Positions 22,041 to 33,658 of a stretch of DNA of 64,000 nucleotides are shown here, piece after piece. A model generated the notes under the pieces. That model did no database searches and had not been told where the DNA came from. It saw only the letters and a list, made by a program, of their open reading frames with translations. A program made the position numbers and the translations under genes. Within the stretch, counting starts at the first letter, position 1. Each line of letters begins with the position of its first letter. Origin of the DNA: Darksidea phi (lineage: Eukaryota > Ascomycota > Dothideomycetes > Pleosporales > Lentitheciaceae); the NCBI GenBank assembly GCA_030770425.1, contig JASJFT010000141.1, forward strand, positions 53,378 through 117,377, written 5' to 3'.

Positions 22041-22662
22041 ATCCTGGCCTCGCGGGCGCAAAATGTACTGTTTGCCACCGCGTATAATGACGCCTCCCAT
22101 AGCCTTTGAAGTCTCATCGTAGCAGACAAATATGAGCTTCGGAAATGCCAGGTTGAACCCAGCAAAGGACCGTGTGCTGTAATCTATCCACTGCTATTTA
22201 GCCTCGTCGTCAAGGCTAGGTTTGACGATACGTACGCCTCAAACTATCACTATCGCGTAGTAATGGAGCTCATCGCGGTAATCGTGTACAATTTTGACAA
22301 GCGTTTGCTTTGTGACCAAGATGCCAACTTCTGCGAGGACATTAGCGACGCTTTGTTCGATTTTGCAGGTGCTAAACTCGATAACAGCACTCCAAATGCG
22401 AGAGGAAAGAGTACTGCCGTTTGGTGGGCGTTCTTGAGGATTAGAGGGAAGCTGGGCAGCAGCCGCATGTCGGGGGGCGATGTTGAGCTGGCTGTACGCT
22501 CAATTCTGCGAAAGGCCTTGCCTGAGGTAGCTTCTTGAGCGCCAAAAGTTCGTTGGGGTATGTAAGGCCAGCAAATATCCTGAGGGCAATAATAGCGCCT
22601 TTCTGCGCGTCGAAGACTTTTTTGGAGCCCTCATGGGTGTCATAGGTAGGTTGTTCAGCCAT
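22040..22662 (-). pseudogene. Mariner-like transposase remnant
   Basis: Minus-strand text in shifting frames reads KTLVKIVHDYRDELHYY-like and then FAGFNLAFPKLIFVCYDETS, followed by GGVIIRGGKQYILRPRGQD. The Y/T-D-E-T-S block followed by a basic strand resembles the first catalytic Asp region of Tc1/mariner DDE transposases. At least one frame change and stops interrupt it, and it leads directly into repeat A copy 2, which would be the rest of the element. Family assignment is tentative. Confidence 0.35.
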
Positions 22663-22979
22663 GATTAGTGTGCGAAAACTTGTAATGGGCTCTACAGCTT
22701 GGGATTAAAATAAAATACTCACTTAATACGACTGTCGAGGCTTGACTTTTATATAAGAGAATGGACGTTCGAGCTGCGTGAACCGTTCCGCTAGTTTAAA
22801 TTTATAAAATCTTCTATCTAATTGTATGTCATCGAGCCTCTCTTTCTTTGAGTCTGTATATGGAGAATTGGTTTTGTAAATGTCATTGAGCGTATCTCAT
22901 TGGAACCACATCTATGATGTATGAGCCTGCATCCTTTTGACATATATGCAGCAGCACGACCGTGACATAGCAGTCTCAT

Positions 22980-24122
22980 TCAGCTCCAGTGTTCCAGGTT
23001 CTGCAGTAGTCTAGAAGGACTAACAGGTTCGAATACCCATATATCCCCAGCAATGTAGCCTCTACTACCCGAAGTATCAACTTTGTAGCTGGGCCTGATA
23101 GTCTTAAAGAGTGTGCCTCCAGCCCTGAGTTCGAAACGGTGCCGCACTAGAAAATCGTCTATATGCTCCCAAGAATCCTTGTGGAACCACCTCAGGATGG
23201 ATTTCATTGGGATCTTCGCCGTTCTCCCATCTGAAGTGCGAAGGGACAGCGTCTGTACACCACGTTTGTCCAATCTATAGTCCGAACACAAGTCACCTCC
23301 GAACGCCCAGTACTGAAACGAGTGGCCGACTTCACACTCAGGGTCGCCGAGGAATATGTACGGTTCCGGATTCATGTGGTCACTGTGTCGCCAGGCACAA
23401 ATCGCGTGGCCCAGCTCATGGAGGATGGTGCTGCTAAGTGCGAACTGCATTCTCATGTACGCGTTCTTTGTCTGGTGAGCCCTGACTTTAGGACTGATAA
23501 GATAATACAACCACTTCGCCGAAAGGCCAATATACGCGTGCCATCGTTCTTCATATGCTTTTCCTGGCGCGTAGTATGTGTGTTCATTGCCTGGGTTATA
23601 TCCGCTCGCAAGATGCCTAAAGCTTGTACAAAATGTACCATTGGCGTCGATTCCTCCTGAAAAGGGAATCAAACTTGGCTGCCAGAAGAACGTAATGCGA
23701 TTGGAAAGCATGGAAAGCAGAAAAGCAAGTTCAACTTCCGCTAGACGCTGGCTAAATTGTATAGGGTGAAGATATAGTTTGCCTGACAATGGGTGTTCAT
23801 TGGTTTCGCTTTGCAAAACGCGATGTAACCAACCTTGAGCCTTGGGTGTCGTGAGCATCTTCGTAACGAAGGTCAGGGCTGGTGCCATAGCATCCCATGC
23901 TATTCCGCGATAGCCAACGAGAACGCTATCTTGGTCGAAGTTTTCATACCGGAATAGCTGGTGAATGTCGGTTGAGAGATATTCTGAGCCTAATCGAGGA
24001 CAGGCCCTGAAAGGTTCCCGCTTGACTGACAACGTCTCCAACTCTTTGAGTAGCATTTCCATCCAAGGGTCTCGAAGGAGTTTTGGATGGACTACCCGGC
24101 TGATGCATTGCTGAGTCGACAT
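22980..24122 (-). CDS. Putative zinc metalloprotease-like protein (HELGH)
   Basis: I place the start at ATG 24122, giving 380 aa; the frame is open upstream to 24395 but that text is Cys/aromatic-rich and unlike a leader. The key motif is TILHELGHAICAW with His235-Glu236-x-x-His239, the zinc-binding and catalytic signature of many metallopeptidases. A second acidic or His ligand might lie in the following EPYIFLGDPECEVGHSF block. Flanking text (ALTFVTKMLTTPKAQGWLHRV, RMQFALSSTILHELGHAICA) is well-ordered protein sequence without simple repeats. I recognise no named family; a cytosolic peptidase-like fold is inferred. It stands alone between repeat-rich stretches on both sides, which suggests an accessory gene. 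Confidence 0.68.
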   Translation of the reverse strand: MSTQQCISRVVHPKLLRDPWMEMLLKELETLSVKREPFRACPRLGSEYLSTDIHQLFRYENFDQDSVLVGYRGIAWDAMAPALTFVTKMLTTPKAQGWLHRVLQSETNEHPLSGKLYLHPIQFSQRLAEVELAFLLSMLSNRITFFWQPSLIPFSGGIDANGTFCTSFRHLASGYNPGNEHTYYAPGKAYEERWHAYIGLSAKWLYYLISPKVRAHQTKNAYMRMQFALSSTILHELGHAICAWRHSDHMNPEPYIFLGDPECEVGHSFQYWAFGGDLCSDYRLDKRGVQTLSLRTSDGRTAKIPMKSILRWFHKDSWEHIDDFLVRHRFELRAGGTLFKTIRPSYKVDTSGSRGYIAGDIWVFEPVSPSRLLQNLEHWS

Positions 24123-24655
24123 CTTGATGTGGAAGGACAGGTTCGGGACTGAAGTTAAGACCGAAAGCGACGTGCTGTGATAATAAATAGCAAACAGATA
24201 TTGACAGCTTATCAACATCCAAGAACAGGAATATTGTGCTTGTACAGCACGGGAAGTTGACGATGACCAGATGGTTACGACAACGCACAATGCGTGGCAT
24301 TTTACTGTACGGTGTAAGAAAGGGAAACACGTTGTGTGCCGTATACGGTGCGCTAGGGCCAACAAACAGAAGTGCAAGCAAAAGTAGTGGTACAAAGTGA
24401 TTGGTGTTCTAGAGAGTGCTAATTATGTCATATACCGACTAGAACGCCAGGGCTCATAAGGCGCGAAACCAAATCCGGTATAGGCATGTAGCATTGTGAA
24501 GCTAAAAACCACCGGCGATCAACCCTTTACAATGTTGAAGGATGAAGGTTAGCGATAAGATGGTATGCAAGTCAGCCTTGAAGTCGCAATCCGCAAGACA
24601 TCGCGGCTTTCGGGTTTGCGTAAGTTGTTCATGTGTTGAGGCTCGTGTCGGATGA

Positions 24656-24717
24656 AGCCAGTGTTGGCTGCCCACTGTTCCGCAGTTGTGGTCGACGTCA
24701 AGCGTTCCACTCTTTCC
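24656..24717 (-). repeat. Dispersed repeat B, copy 2
   Basis: Reverse complement of 2973-3032 with few differences; includes CCAGTGTTGGCTGCCCACTG and AAGCGTTCCACTCTTTCC. Confidence 0.65.
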
Positions 24718-25089
24718 ATAATTCATTAAGCGTAAGGATTCGTCTATCAAATAGGGCGACCGCCAATAATCCGAACAAGGCAAATTGTAATCGAAGCAAG
24801 GAGAGTTCCAGTACTGGCCTTTAGGCCTATGTAGATTATTATTAGAGTGTACCCCCTTTAATAGTATAGTTTTGTAATGTAGCTTTTCCCCAAGAAAGAA
24901 AAAAATTGTCCCGACACTCTGCAAGACGAGCTTGACTGCCGTACGTTTATTTCTTTAGATTTGTATGGTGAAAGTCTCTTTCGTAAGGTCCAGACGAAAC
25001 ATAGTGGGGGTTTGCGCATGATAGAGGCACTATACCTTTATCTATACATAATAATGGAGCTGTAGAGCTGTATACAGTGCTGTTGATTA

Positions 25090-25560
25090 TCGAATGAGTA
25101 GCAGCCATCGCGTCGCCAAACTCGCGGAATAACCCAAAAAGGTGACACAAAAAGGCATTTCGTCCCGAATACCTTGAAACGTAAGAAGGTTGTTGGTTGC
25201 AGTCATTGCCTGTGATTGCCTGAGGCTCACGTCACGGCATGACTGCTAGGGGAACGGCCCGAGTCTCATGAAAGAGGGCGAGCCGCATGCCGCGGGCAAC
25301 GGCCAGAGCCTCAGAGAGGGCGTGGCGCGTGCCATGATGTTGATTATATATAGTGTCTGATAAGATAATTTCGGTATTTAACAGGAGATAAGTAATGATA
25401 TATATTGCTGGGCTACACAGTTGAAGTAGAATATTGAGAGCCTTAATAGTTAGTAATAGTGACGGGCAGCACTACTGATATACTGTACACGCTTCCGCCT
25501 ACAGTATAAAAACATCTCTTCTCCACTTCTACCACATACCGGTTATCCACTATGCCCGTC
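25090..25560 (+). repeat. Dispersed repeat A, copy 3 (contiguous)
   Basis: TCGAATGAGTAGCAGCC is followed without interruption by AAAAGGCATTTCGTCCCGAA and by the GCATGACTGC..GGGCG..GCCATGATGTTGA segment shared with copy 1. At 25495-25515 it also shares CTACAGTATAAAAA with copy 2. Confidence 0.7.
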
Positions 25561-26410
25561 TTATATATCAAACAAAGTTCTCCGCGACTCACTCCGACCC
25601 TCGAAATGGTCAACCCCCTCCTGCCGACTGTAGTACCGTAAGTTTATAGCCATATTAACCATCAGTTCGTGCGACACGTGCATCTCAAGACAGAATTCTA
25701 TGTGAATAAAGATATCCTATAGTTATCGATACAGGAAAGGCAAGCCAGCCTTGCTGTGCGGAAATAGTTGTTGGTGTTACGGTACGTGCGGGTTCAGATT
25801 TCGCTCCCCGAGTACAACGAGGTCAACAGTTGTTCTCGCTGCTACTGCGCATTCTTTTTTATCAGCTACGCTACGAAAATGGCCGTGTGTTGGCGGTACT
25901 TTCGTACGTGTGATGTGCATCCACAGCCCCAGCCCCGCAAGCAAACCAATGCTGGGATCATAGTTAGATTTTGTCTGGTTTTTGATGGTTTCTTAGTCCT
26001 CAACACAAGAGCTATTTCCTCACCTGCCTCTCTCACGCGGCAGTTTTTATAGCGAAACACTCGGTTCGTTTTTCGGCCGATACACCAAACATGTCTAGCT
26101 ATTCCTTGGAGGTACTATGATTAAAATGAGCGGGATTCATTGAGCGCAGAATCATATTTCCGTGGAATGTCATTTCGGCATTGTGGAAGGGAAGAGGGCT
26201 ATCCCATGCTTATTTTGGGATGCGACAGATCCGCCATTTCGTGCGTACCTGAAAACCCAGGATCATGATGGAATACGGTGGCCGAAGCTGCTTCTTGGGA
26301 GAGCCATCCGACGGATATTTAAAACGCGTCGACTCGCCTATGTAGCAAGAAAAGGCGGTTCATCGCTCTTGTATTCCGACAGGATAGTCCTGTTTACGTC
26401 CATTACCATT

Positions 26411-27029
26411 ATGCATTTCACTGCTCTCTCACTGACTGTCTTCGCAACCTTTGCCATTCCCGTCCCTAACAACCCCCAACAGCTATCGAAGCGGCAAACT
26501 GTCTGCGGAAAATACTATGACACCCTACTGGGGACTTGCCCATGCTGCTAATGCCTACGGTGATGACGCTAATACGTAAGCTCGTGAATCATACGTCGGG
26601 GTTTCTTGTATATGGACGACCGCCTACCCATGTGGCTCTTTGAAGAGCTTCAAGCCGAGGCAGGCTGCTGGTGTAGCCCCTCGTCTCTCCGGTCTGGGAA
26701 CGTTTGCTAATATTTAGCCCACCAACTTTAGACACGACCCTAGCAAGTGCCAAAATCTCAGGCTGAACGGAGAGGATCCCGTCAACTACCATTTCGGGAT
26801 TCAATACGGTGAATACTCCATATAAATATTTGAATTGGATAACAACAACCGTGTATACCGCGGGTTGTACAAGCACATTGGCTTGGCTTCATGGATCTGT
26901 CAACGTGCACATGACTAACATCTGCGACCTAGAGATGAGAACTATCAGGTTAGGGAAGAAGTCATACTAGGGGAGAAAGACCAGTGGTGGCCCTTCGAGG
27001 TCCACGATGTGAAGAGTTTCCAGCGCTAG
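26411..27029 (+). pseudogene. Decayed small secreted protein gene
   Basis: ATG 26411 starts a signal peptide (MHFTALSLTVFATFAIPVPN) and a Kex2-type LSKRQ site before TVCGKYYDT. In that frame a stop follows after 46 residues. One base over, the text continues sensibly (YWGLAHAANAYGDDANT), splices through a GTAAGC..TTTAG intron (26576-26731) to HDPSKCQNLRLNGEDPVNY, meets TAA at 26823, and resumes with IFELDNNNRVYRG. A final block GEKDQWWPFEVHDV ends at 27027-27029, probably after another short intron with a CTAAC branch point. So one frameshift and at least one stop break what looks like a secreted, effector-type protein. I do not recognise the family. The alternative is a genuine 46-residue secreted peptide ending at 26551. 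Confidence 0.42.
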
Positions 27030-27822
27030 AAATATTGGCGTAAGAGATGAAGACTACATACTCATTAGCACAGGTGTCAGTGAGTTAGTAATGATTTTGC
27101 CGGCCGCTTTGGATATTGGCGCATGTTTAGGTCACTGTCAAAACTTCCTCTTCCATACTGGGAGATTTTATTCGTCTGTTGGCTTGTTTTAATTTCTCCC
27201 GATATGTTGCACTGTGTAATCATCAGTCCTCTTAGGACTCGGGCCCGTCAAGCACCATGGGCCGTGCTTGGCCTAGCATTTGTCCTGTAGGCCTCTTTTT
27301 TATCTCCCTTTTTTTTCTCCCCCCCCTTTTTTTTTAACTAATACAATACATATAAAAAGCTTGCATAATCACGCTATCTAGGTGGAGAAGAATCCGAATG
27401 CATACCCCGTCTCCCCGATCTGCGAACGCTGTAGATAGGCTCATTGAAAACTGCATCCAGCGCCTTCCTTGAAAAGAGAGAATAACTGACATGTTGAGGT
27501 GTCTTTCACAAGACAAGCATCCAAAAAGATGAGGTTGTTCGGCTCGGCGATATGTATACCCGAACCTCGGTCTCTTGGCAAGCGTAAGCTTTGACGCGTC
27601 TGGACTCGACCCTCAATTATCTACCAGACATCTAGCCTTTCAGCGCACCATGGTTGTCACACCCACTAGTGGATATTTGATGATATGCTTGCTTATGTAT
27701 CCGTTATGTTCTCGATCGATATCAGAAAGCCAGTACTAGACGATAACCTTCACCTACCAATTTCGATATGAGACACGCCTCACGAGCAATCATTTCATCA
27801 CCATAAACGGTCGTCAACCCAA
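27030..27822. other. Intergenic, upstream of IML1
   Basis: About 800 bp without a gene. A low-complexity T/C stretch lies at 27294-27337. Confidence 0.5.
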
Positions 27823-30800
27823 ATGTCAAAATCTGGTGTAAGCGGGAGGCATACCCGAGTGCAAAAAGTGTGCACTCTATGGACGCATGACGACAATTTT
27901 TCGAGGGACGACGTCGTTTTCAATAGCGATAAATTCGCTGAGTTGCCTGCAACACCAGGCTCCTTGATTCAGGTAATAGCCTTGAAACATGGAACGGCAG
28001 TGCGCGACTTCCAAGCCGCGTCAAAACCTCTCCCAAAGGATGCTAGCCAAACGACTGTGCATGATTTATCCAAGACCACAGCTACAGAACTTCATTCCAA
28101 AAGGAGGAGTCGCAGAGGTTCTATCAAGGTCACGATTGACGAAAATGGCTCAACCATCCAGGAAAGTCGCGAAGTAGATTCAGAGCAATCCTACATTTTC
28201 GTGGCCAAGCCATTTCCTGCCGATCTGAAACAAAAGCATCCTAATCTGCATATCTCCATTGCCGAGAAGATTGCTAAAGTCTTCGGTTTGCGTAATCGAA
28301 TTCAAGTAATAGTGACTCTTGTAAGTCATAAGCAATCTCCCCGCCATTTACTTACTCGCTAATCCTATGTAGGCCGATGAAGAGAGGCACTCGGCTTCTC
28401 ACGTGGAGGTCACCTTCCGTGATGAGTACCTTGCAAGAGCCGATATGTGGCGCATGTCTATAGCGGAGCTCAGCAATCGCACAGTATATCGGGGTCAGAA
28501 GTTGCTCTTCATGGGCACTATAAAGGCTACGGTGAAGAACGTCTACATCAACGGGCAGTCGACGCATTCCGGTTACTTTTCTCCCGCGACGAAACCCGTC
28601 TTCCGTAGTGAATCTGCCCGCTACGTTCTCTTTATACAGATGTCTAAAGAGATGTGGGACTTTGATGCCGAGGGAGCCGGCGAGATTATGTTCAACAAGG
28701 TTGTCAATGGCTTCTTGCCCGACCTCTTCAAGCGATGGACAAAGATCAGCGCAAGGCATGTTGTCACTATCATTCTATTCACCAGAATGCAGTACGATGA
28801 GGGGTCTAATCCAGACTATCCTTACGGCACAACAAACAGTGATGATTATGAAAGTCAATCGGGCCGCTTCCGGGACTACTATCGGGTCGTTGTCAGTGAC
28901 ATGGCGAGTGGGGACTGGATCAATATCTTGTATCAGCTCAAAAAGGAGTTCAGATCTTTTCTCCGCGATGTGTCACTAGTTCCCAAATCGGCAGCATCCT
29001 CATTGAACAACGACGAGCAAGACGCGGAGAAATCTGAGCCTGACCTCATCATCGCAGGGAAGCCATCGACTGCTTCTCAAGGCAACATCCTGGAGGCAAT
29101 CAACCTCGCTGGAGCACAGTTCGCAAAAGACCACATCGACCGAGATCTAGTACGAACGGGCATATCCGTCATTGTCGTCACCGCTGGAACTGGCGTCTTC
29201 GAAGTCGATTACAACATGCTCAAGCTGACTACAGACACACTTGTCGGATCTGGAATTGGCATTGATCTTGTCTGTCTTTCGCCGATGCCGCTCCACTCAG
29301 TACCTCTGTTCAAATATCGGAGCCCTCGGATTGTCTCTAGCATGAAGAAGAGAGCGACTGAACACCAGAGCAAGCGCAACTCGGTAGATCGATCTGATGA
29401 GTTAGATGAGAAGACACCACGACAGCATCAGCCTAATTTCGGTTCTGCGATTCAAGCGTCTCCAGGACCGCCACCGCCGATCTTACTAAATGACTCTTTG
29501 ACCTCACTTGAGCACGAATCAGAGGAATGGAGATATGCCATGCCGCATTGGGTTGATATCTCCTTCTGGTCGGGTTCTTCTGAGGAGATCCTTGAGTTAT
29601 CGAAGTCACGGAAACCAGATCGAGTGGTCAAAAAAGTCAAGAAGAAGGGCGGCACGTTTGCGCTTAGGTGCCGCATGTATGAGCTGCAGATGATGGGTGT
29701 CATGGAGAATGAGCTAGGCGACATATCGATTCCATACCTAGAAGAGGACCCACTCTACCCACATCGCCTACGTGAGCAGCTCCAGTACGCGGAAACGAAA
29801 GCGTTAGAGAGGCCCAGAGTGACGAAGGACGTTACAACGAGGAATGGGTCGTACCCACCAAAGGATGGAAAAGAGAGCACTGACGAGCAAGATGAGGGTA
29901 AAGCGCTACACCGAGCTTGGATGGAAGCTTATGACAATAACGTCTTCTTGCCACCGATGGATAGGCGACTGGATCACAAACACTATCGGATCGACAAGCA
30001 TACACTTGCTCTTAACGAGAAAGATCCATCGCCAGAGCTACTCGCAAAGGAGCCATTCTTGTCGTCTTCATTCAGAAGTGCTAGCACCTCGTTCGGAAAG
30101 ACCGCTCCGCCACCTGCAGATGCAGGCTTTTATCAGCTGATGCGAGAAAAATCAAGAGACCTCGAAAGCCAGTCGCCCCGGGGGAGCATTCTCCATTCAC
30201 CAAAGTACAAGGGACCTGGTATGCCACGGGCGGATGTACTAGCACGTCAAATGGCGATAGACAAGTCAGGGAGTTTGCAGCGGCCAAGCTCGCATCGAAG
30301 AGGCGGCTCCGGAGATTCGGCCGATCATCGGAGGTCCGTACACTCGACGCCAAGAGACTCACCCGCCGTAAGTAGAGGAAATACGCCTCCCAAAGCAAGT
30401 GGTCTGCCTCCTTTGCCCACCCTAAGCAGAGCACCAGTAGCAAAAGCCGAGGTTGCGAATCGACCTGGCGGGTGGTTCCTCAGACAGATCAGCTTTGGTG
30501 GAAAAGGAATCGCTGCATCGAAGCCAACGATTGGGGAAGCGACAATTGACATCACGCCGGGCAAGGTGAAGCCGGCGAGGCTGACTGTTGAGAACAGTCT
30601 GAAGGGCGCCATCGCTGAGAAATTAGCGAGCACTAGGATTACTTCAGTCGAGAAGCCGTCTCAGCCTATTAACATCAAGAGCGCTTCCCGAGCTGGCAAT
30701 TCTTCCCAGGGCTCTCCTTCTGAACGCGTCGGGCGATCAATAGAGACAGTGAAGGGGTTGCAGACTGTGAAAGCGTCTATTCCATCGCATCTTAGTTCAG

Positions 30801-33658
30801 TGGCCAAGGATCCTGGGTCGACTTTTATCCTTGCAGGTTCAAGAGCTTTGGGTGAGTCCATCGTACCTAAGCTGGACCTTCTTTCATCTAGCGGCGGCGC
30901 AATAGAGATACCTCGCACCTTGTCACCAACTAGTGCCATCGCACCATGGGCCGTTCTAGTCAACCCTTGCAACCCAACGAAGAACGCAGTTAACGTTGCC
31001 AATCAATTCCGGCGGTGGCAACATGTGTTCCCAAAGCGATTGAAGACTGCCTCGGTGAAATGGAAGTCTCTCTGCTCACCAGCGGCAGTCCCTCTTACGA
31101 ACGAGTATTTCCCCACACCCGACCAGCTCGGCACGGAATACAACGAAAGCCCATACAAGATCATCCAGAATGATGACGAAGATATGTTGGAAGCACCAAA
31201 AACTAGAGAGTCACTCATTCGCGAACTAATTGCATTCCGACTATCGCATGGCTTTCAAATCGTGGTCGGTTCTGCTGTCGCCGAATTTTCTGGAGTTCGC
31301 GAGCAGGAAATAGCTGCCATCTTCCGCCCAGACTACATGTCTCGTGACGACGATACCGTGTTCATGTGCATAGGTAATACAATCCATCAATTGGTCTGTC
31401 TTGCTGGAGGCGAGGTGGAGGTGAAGCGATACAACCGAAAGCCTACCACCGCGCTCCAGTCGTCGGCCGGAATTGATACACCCTTCCCCTACAAACCATA
31501 TATTCGGACTGCATTGGAGAACAAGTACGAATTGAGAGATGTGGTTCTGCGGCCTCCAAGCAGCTTTTATAATTGGAACCTCATCGACAATTTCTTAGCT
31601 GGCTATCAGCATGAATTGTCGGATATGCTGCGGTTCTGGAGAGCTCGCTTTGTGCTAATTCCCGTCGAAATACCGCCAATGAACCGCAGGGCACTGCCGT
31701 TGCTTGCCGAAGATTCCGAAGAAGAAGTTCGGCTGGAGGGTATCAGGAAGTTGACACAAGTGTGGCAGAAGTATCGCTATGTACCGCCTGAAGAGCGCTA
31801 CTTCCAAGCCGCGACAAGCAAGAAGCTTAAGGATCCAAATCCTCTGGCCATTGAGTATCACACTCGTGATCCCGCTGCTATTGTAGCAGCAGGCACTGAC
31901 AATTCGTTACTCAATGACACGGAGAGCGAATTCCATACCTCGCTCTTCTCTGAAACAGAACAGTACCACACCTCCAACATTGATATCAAAAAGCTGGCAG
32001 AAGATCTCCAAGGCGAGAAAGGCATCCCCATGCTCGATCGACGCTGGCATTGGCGTCTACATTATAACTGTTTCATAGGCTTCGACCTTACGAGCTGGCT
32101 CCTGTCAAACTTTAAGGATGTTGAAACGCGCGACGAAGCGGTCGAAGTAGGTAACCAACTCATGACCAAAGGTCTCTTTATCCACGTCCAAAAACGCCAC
32201 ACCTTCCGCGACGGCAATTTCTTCTACCAAATCGCCGCTGATTACCGAGCGCCACGCCCCGAATCCCGCACAGGTTGGTTTGGCATGCGTAGAACCGATC
32301 GATCCGTCCCGTCAACACCGTCAACAGATGGCCCACGATCATCGCCGCTCGCCCCTCGCAGTGGCGGTAGCAGTGCCAAGTCCCGCCCAAGTACGAGCGA
32401 CTCCTCCAGCGTTGGTTCAGACCAGGACGGCGAGAAAACACCGACACGCACCGGCACACCTAAACAGAAAGTTCTCCTCTCTCGTGTGATGCGGTACGAT
32501 GTCGACCCTCGCCATCGTTCCTACCGCCCGGAAATCATCTCTTTACACTACGACCGGCTTCATAATCCAGATAACTGCTACCACATCCGCATCGACTGGA
32601 TGAATGTAACGGCTAAACTTATCGAAGACGCGATCGTCTCCTGGGCTACAGCCGTTGAGAAATATGGTCTGAAACTCGTCGAGGTGCCCATAGCTGAGGC
32701 GTCGAGTATTACAGACTATCACCCCTTCCGCTCACCTTACACCGTCAAACTCGCTGTGCAACCTCCCACCACCCAACCAGAAAGTCTATACGACACGAGT
32801 CATTTTTCGCCGCAGTACACGTCTCGCTCCGATAGGTTCGCCTACCACAAGGCCTTGCTCCGCAAATTGAACTTCGTCTTGGATATAGAGAGTGCGGATA
32901 GTTTTCCAAGCGATGTGGAGGTCACGTATTCATGGGGAAGTCCGGATTACAAGTACACGCAATTCATCCACCGCAGCGGAGCTGTTCTAGCTCAAATAAC
33001 CTCAGAGGGCAACTTCCTCCTGCTCGCCAACCGCCTCGCACACAACCGCGCAAAAGACACAGGACGCTTCAGACCAACAGACCCCTACGAGCACAAGCGT
33101 CCTACTGACACAAACCGCATGCCCGCCACACCCGCCGAACGCACAAACCCACTCCGCTCCCCCTTCGCCAGCCCCCTCGCCCGCCCAGTACAAGACTCCA
33201 ACCTCCTACACACCTCTATGCTAGATAAACCCGCAACAACACCTCTCCCAACCAGCCCCACAACTCCACAAACCCCTGAGCAAATCAAAGACGAAATAGA
33301 AAAATTCTGCTCCTCCGCCACCCTCCTACAAACCTTCTATGCCGAAGCTATCAAACACCCGGCGCCCTCGCCCTCACCACGCATACACCCTGTCCTCGAC
33401 AACAACATACCTAGTTTAGGTCTGCCGCCCGCGATTAGCATACAGGGCGCGAGTCCCGGGATGGGTGGTGGCGGGTGGAGTCTGAGTGGGAGTGTGATTG
33501 CGGGGCGTAGACAGGGCAGTGAGGGGAGTGGGAGCGGGGGAAGCGTTGTTAGTGTTGGGCCGGGCATTTTGGGGGGGAGGAGGAGGAGTGCGTTGCCCGA
33601 GGAGATTGTGTTGCCCAAAAGGCAGGACAGTCAGGGGAGTGCTGGGACGGGGGCATGA
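27823..33658 (+). CDS. IML1: IML1 (DEPDC5 homologue), SEACIT/GATOR1 subunit
   Basis: Exon 1 27823-28320, a 52-bp intron with GTAAGT and TATGTAG, exon 2 28373-33658; total 1927 aa, somewhat longer than yeast Iml1. The N-terminal region (for example YINGQSTHSGYFSPATKPVF, then a VWA-like part with ISVIVVTAGTGVFEVDYNML) matches the Iml1 N-terminal domain. The DEP domain is at about residues 1380-1455 (RWHWRLHYNCFIGFDLTSWL and GLFIHVQKRHTFRDGNFFY). The C-terminal part carries the conserved YRPEIISLHYDRLHNPDNCY and FVLDIESADSFPSDVEVTYS blocks. Long Ser/Pro-rich stretches between domains are probably disordered. Iml1 with Npr2 and Npr3 acts at the vacuole as the GTPase-activating complex for the Rag-type GTPase Gtr1 and so restrains TORC1 when amino acids are short. 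The next gene on the same strand encodes an FNIP/Lst4-type protein from the same pathway. Confidence 0.93.

Larger units (their letters stand above)
24396..26410. other. Repeat-rich intergenic region
   Basis: Holds repeat B copy 2 and repeat A copy 3. The rest (25.6-26.4 kb) shows no supported gene; its right end is the upstream region of the decayed secreted-protein gene. Confidence 0.5.

Noticed and set aside
28352..33618. Antisense frames within IML1
   Set aside because: Shadows of the coding frame with no independent features.
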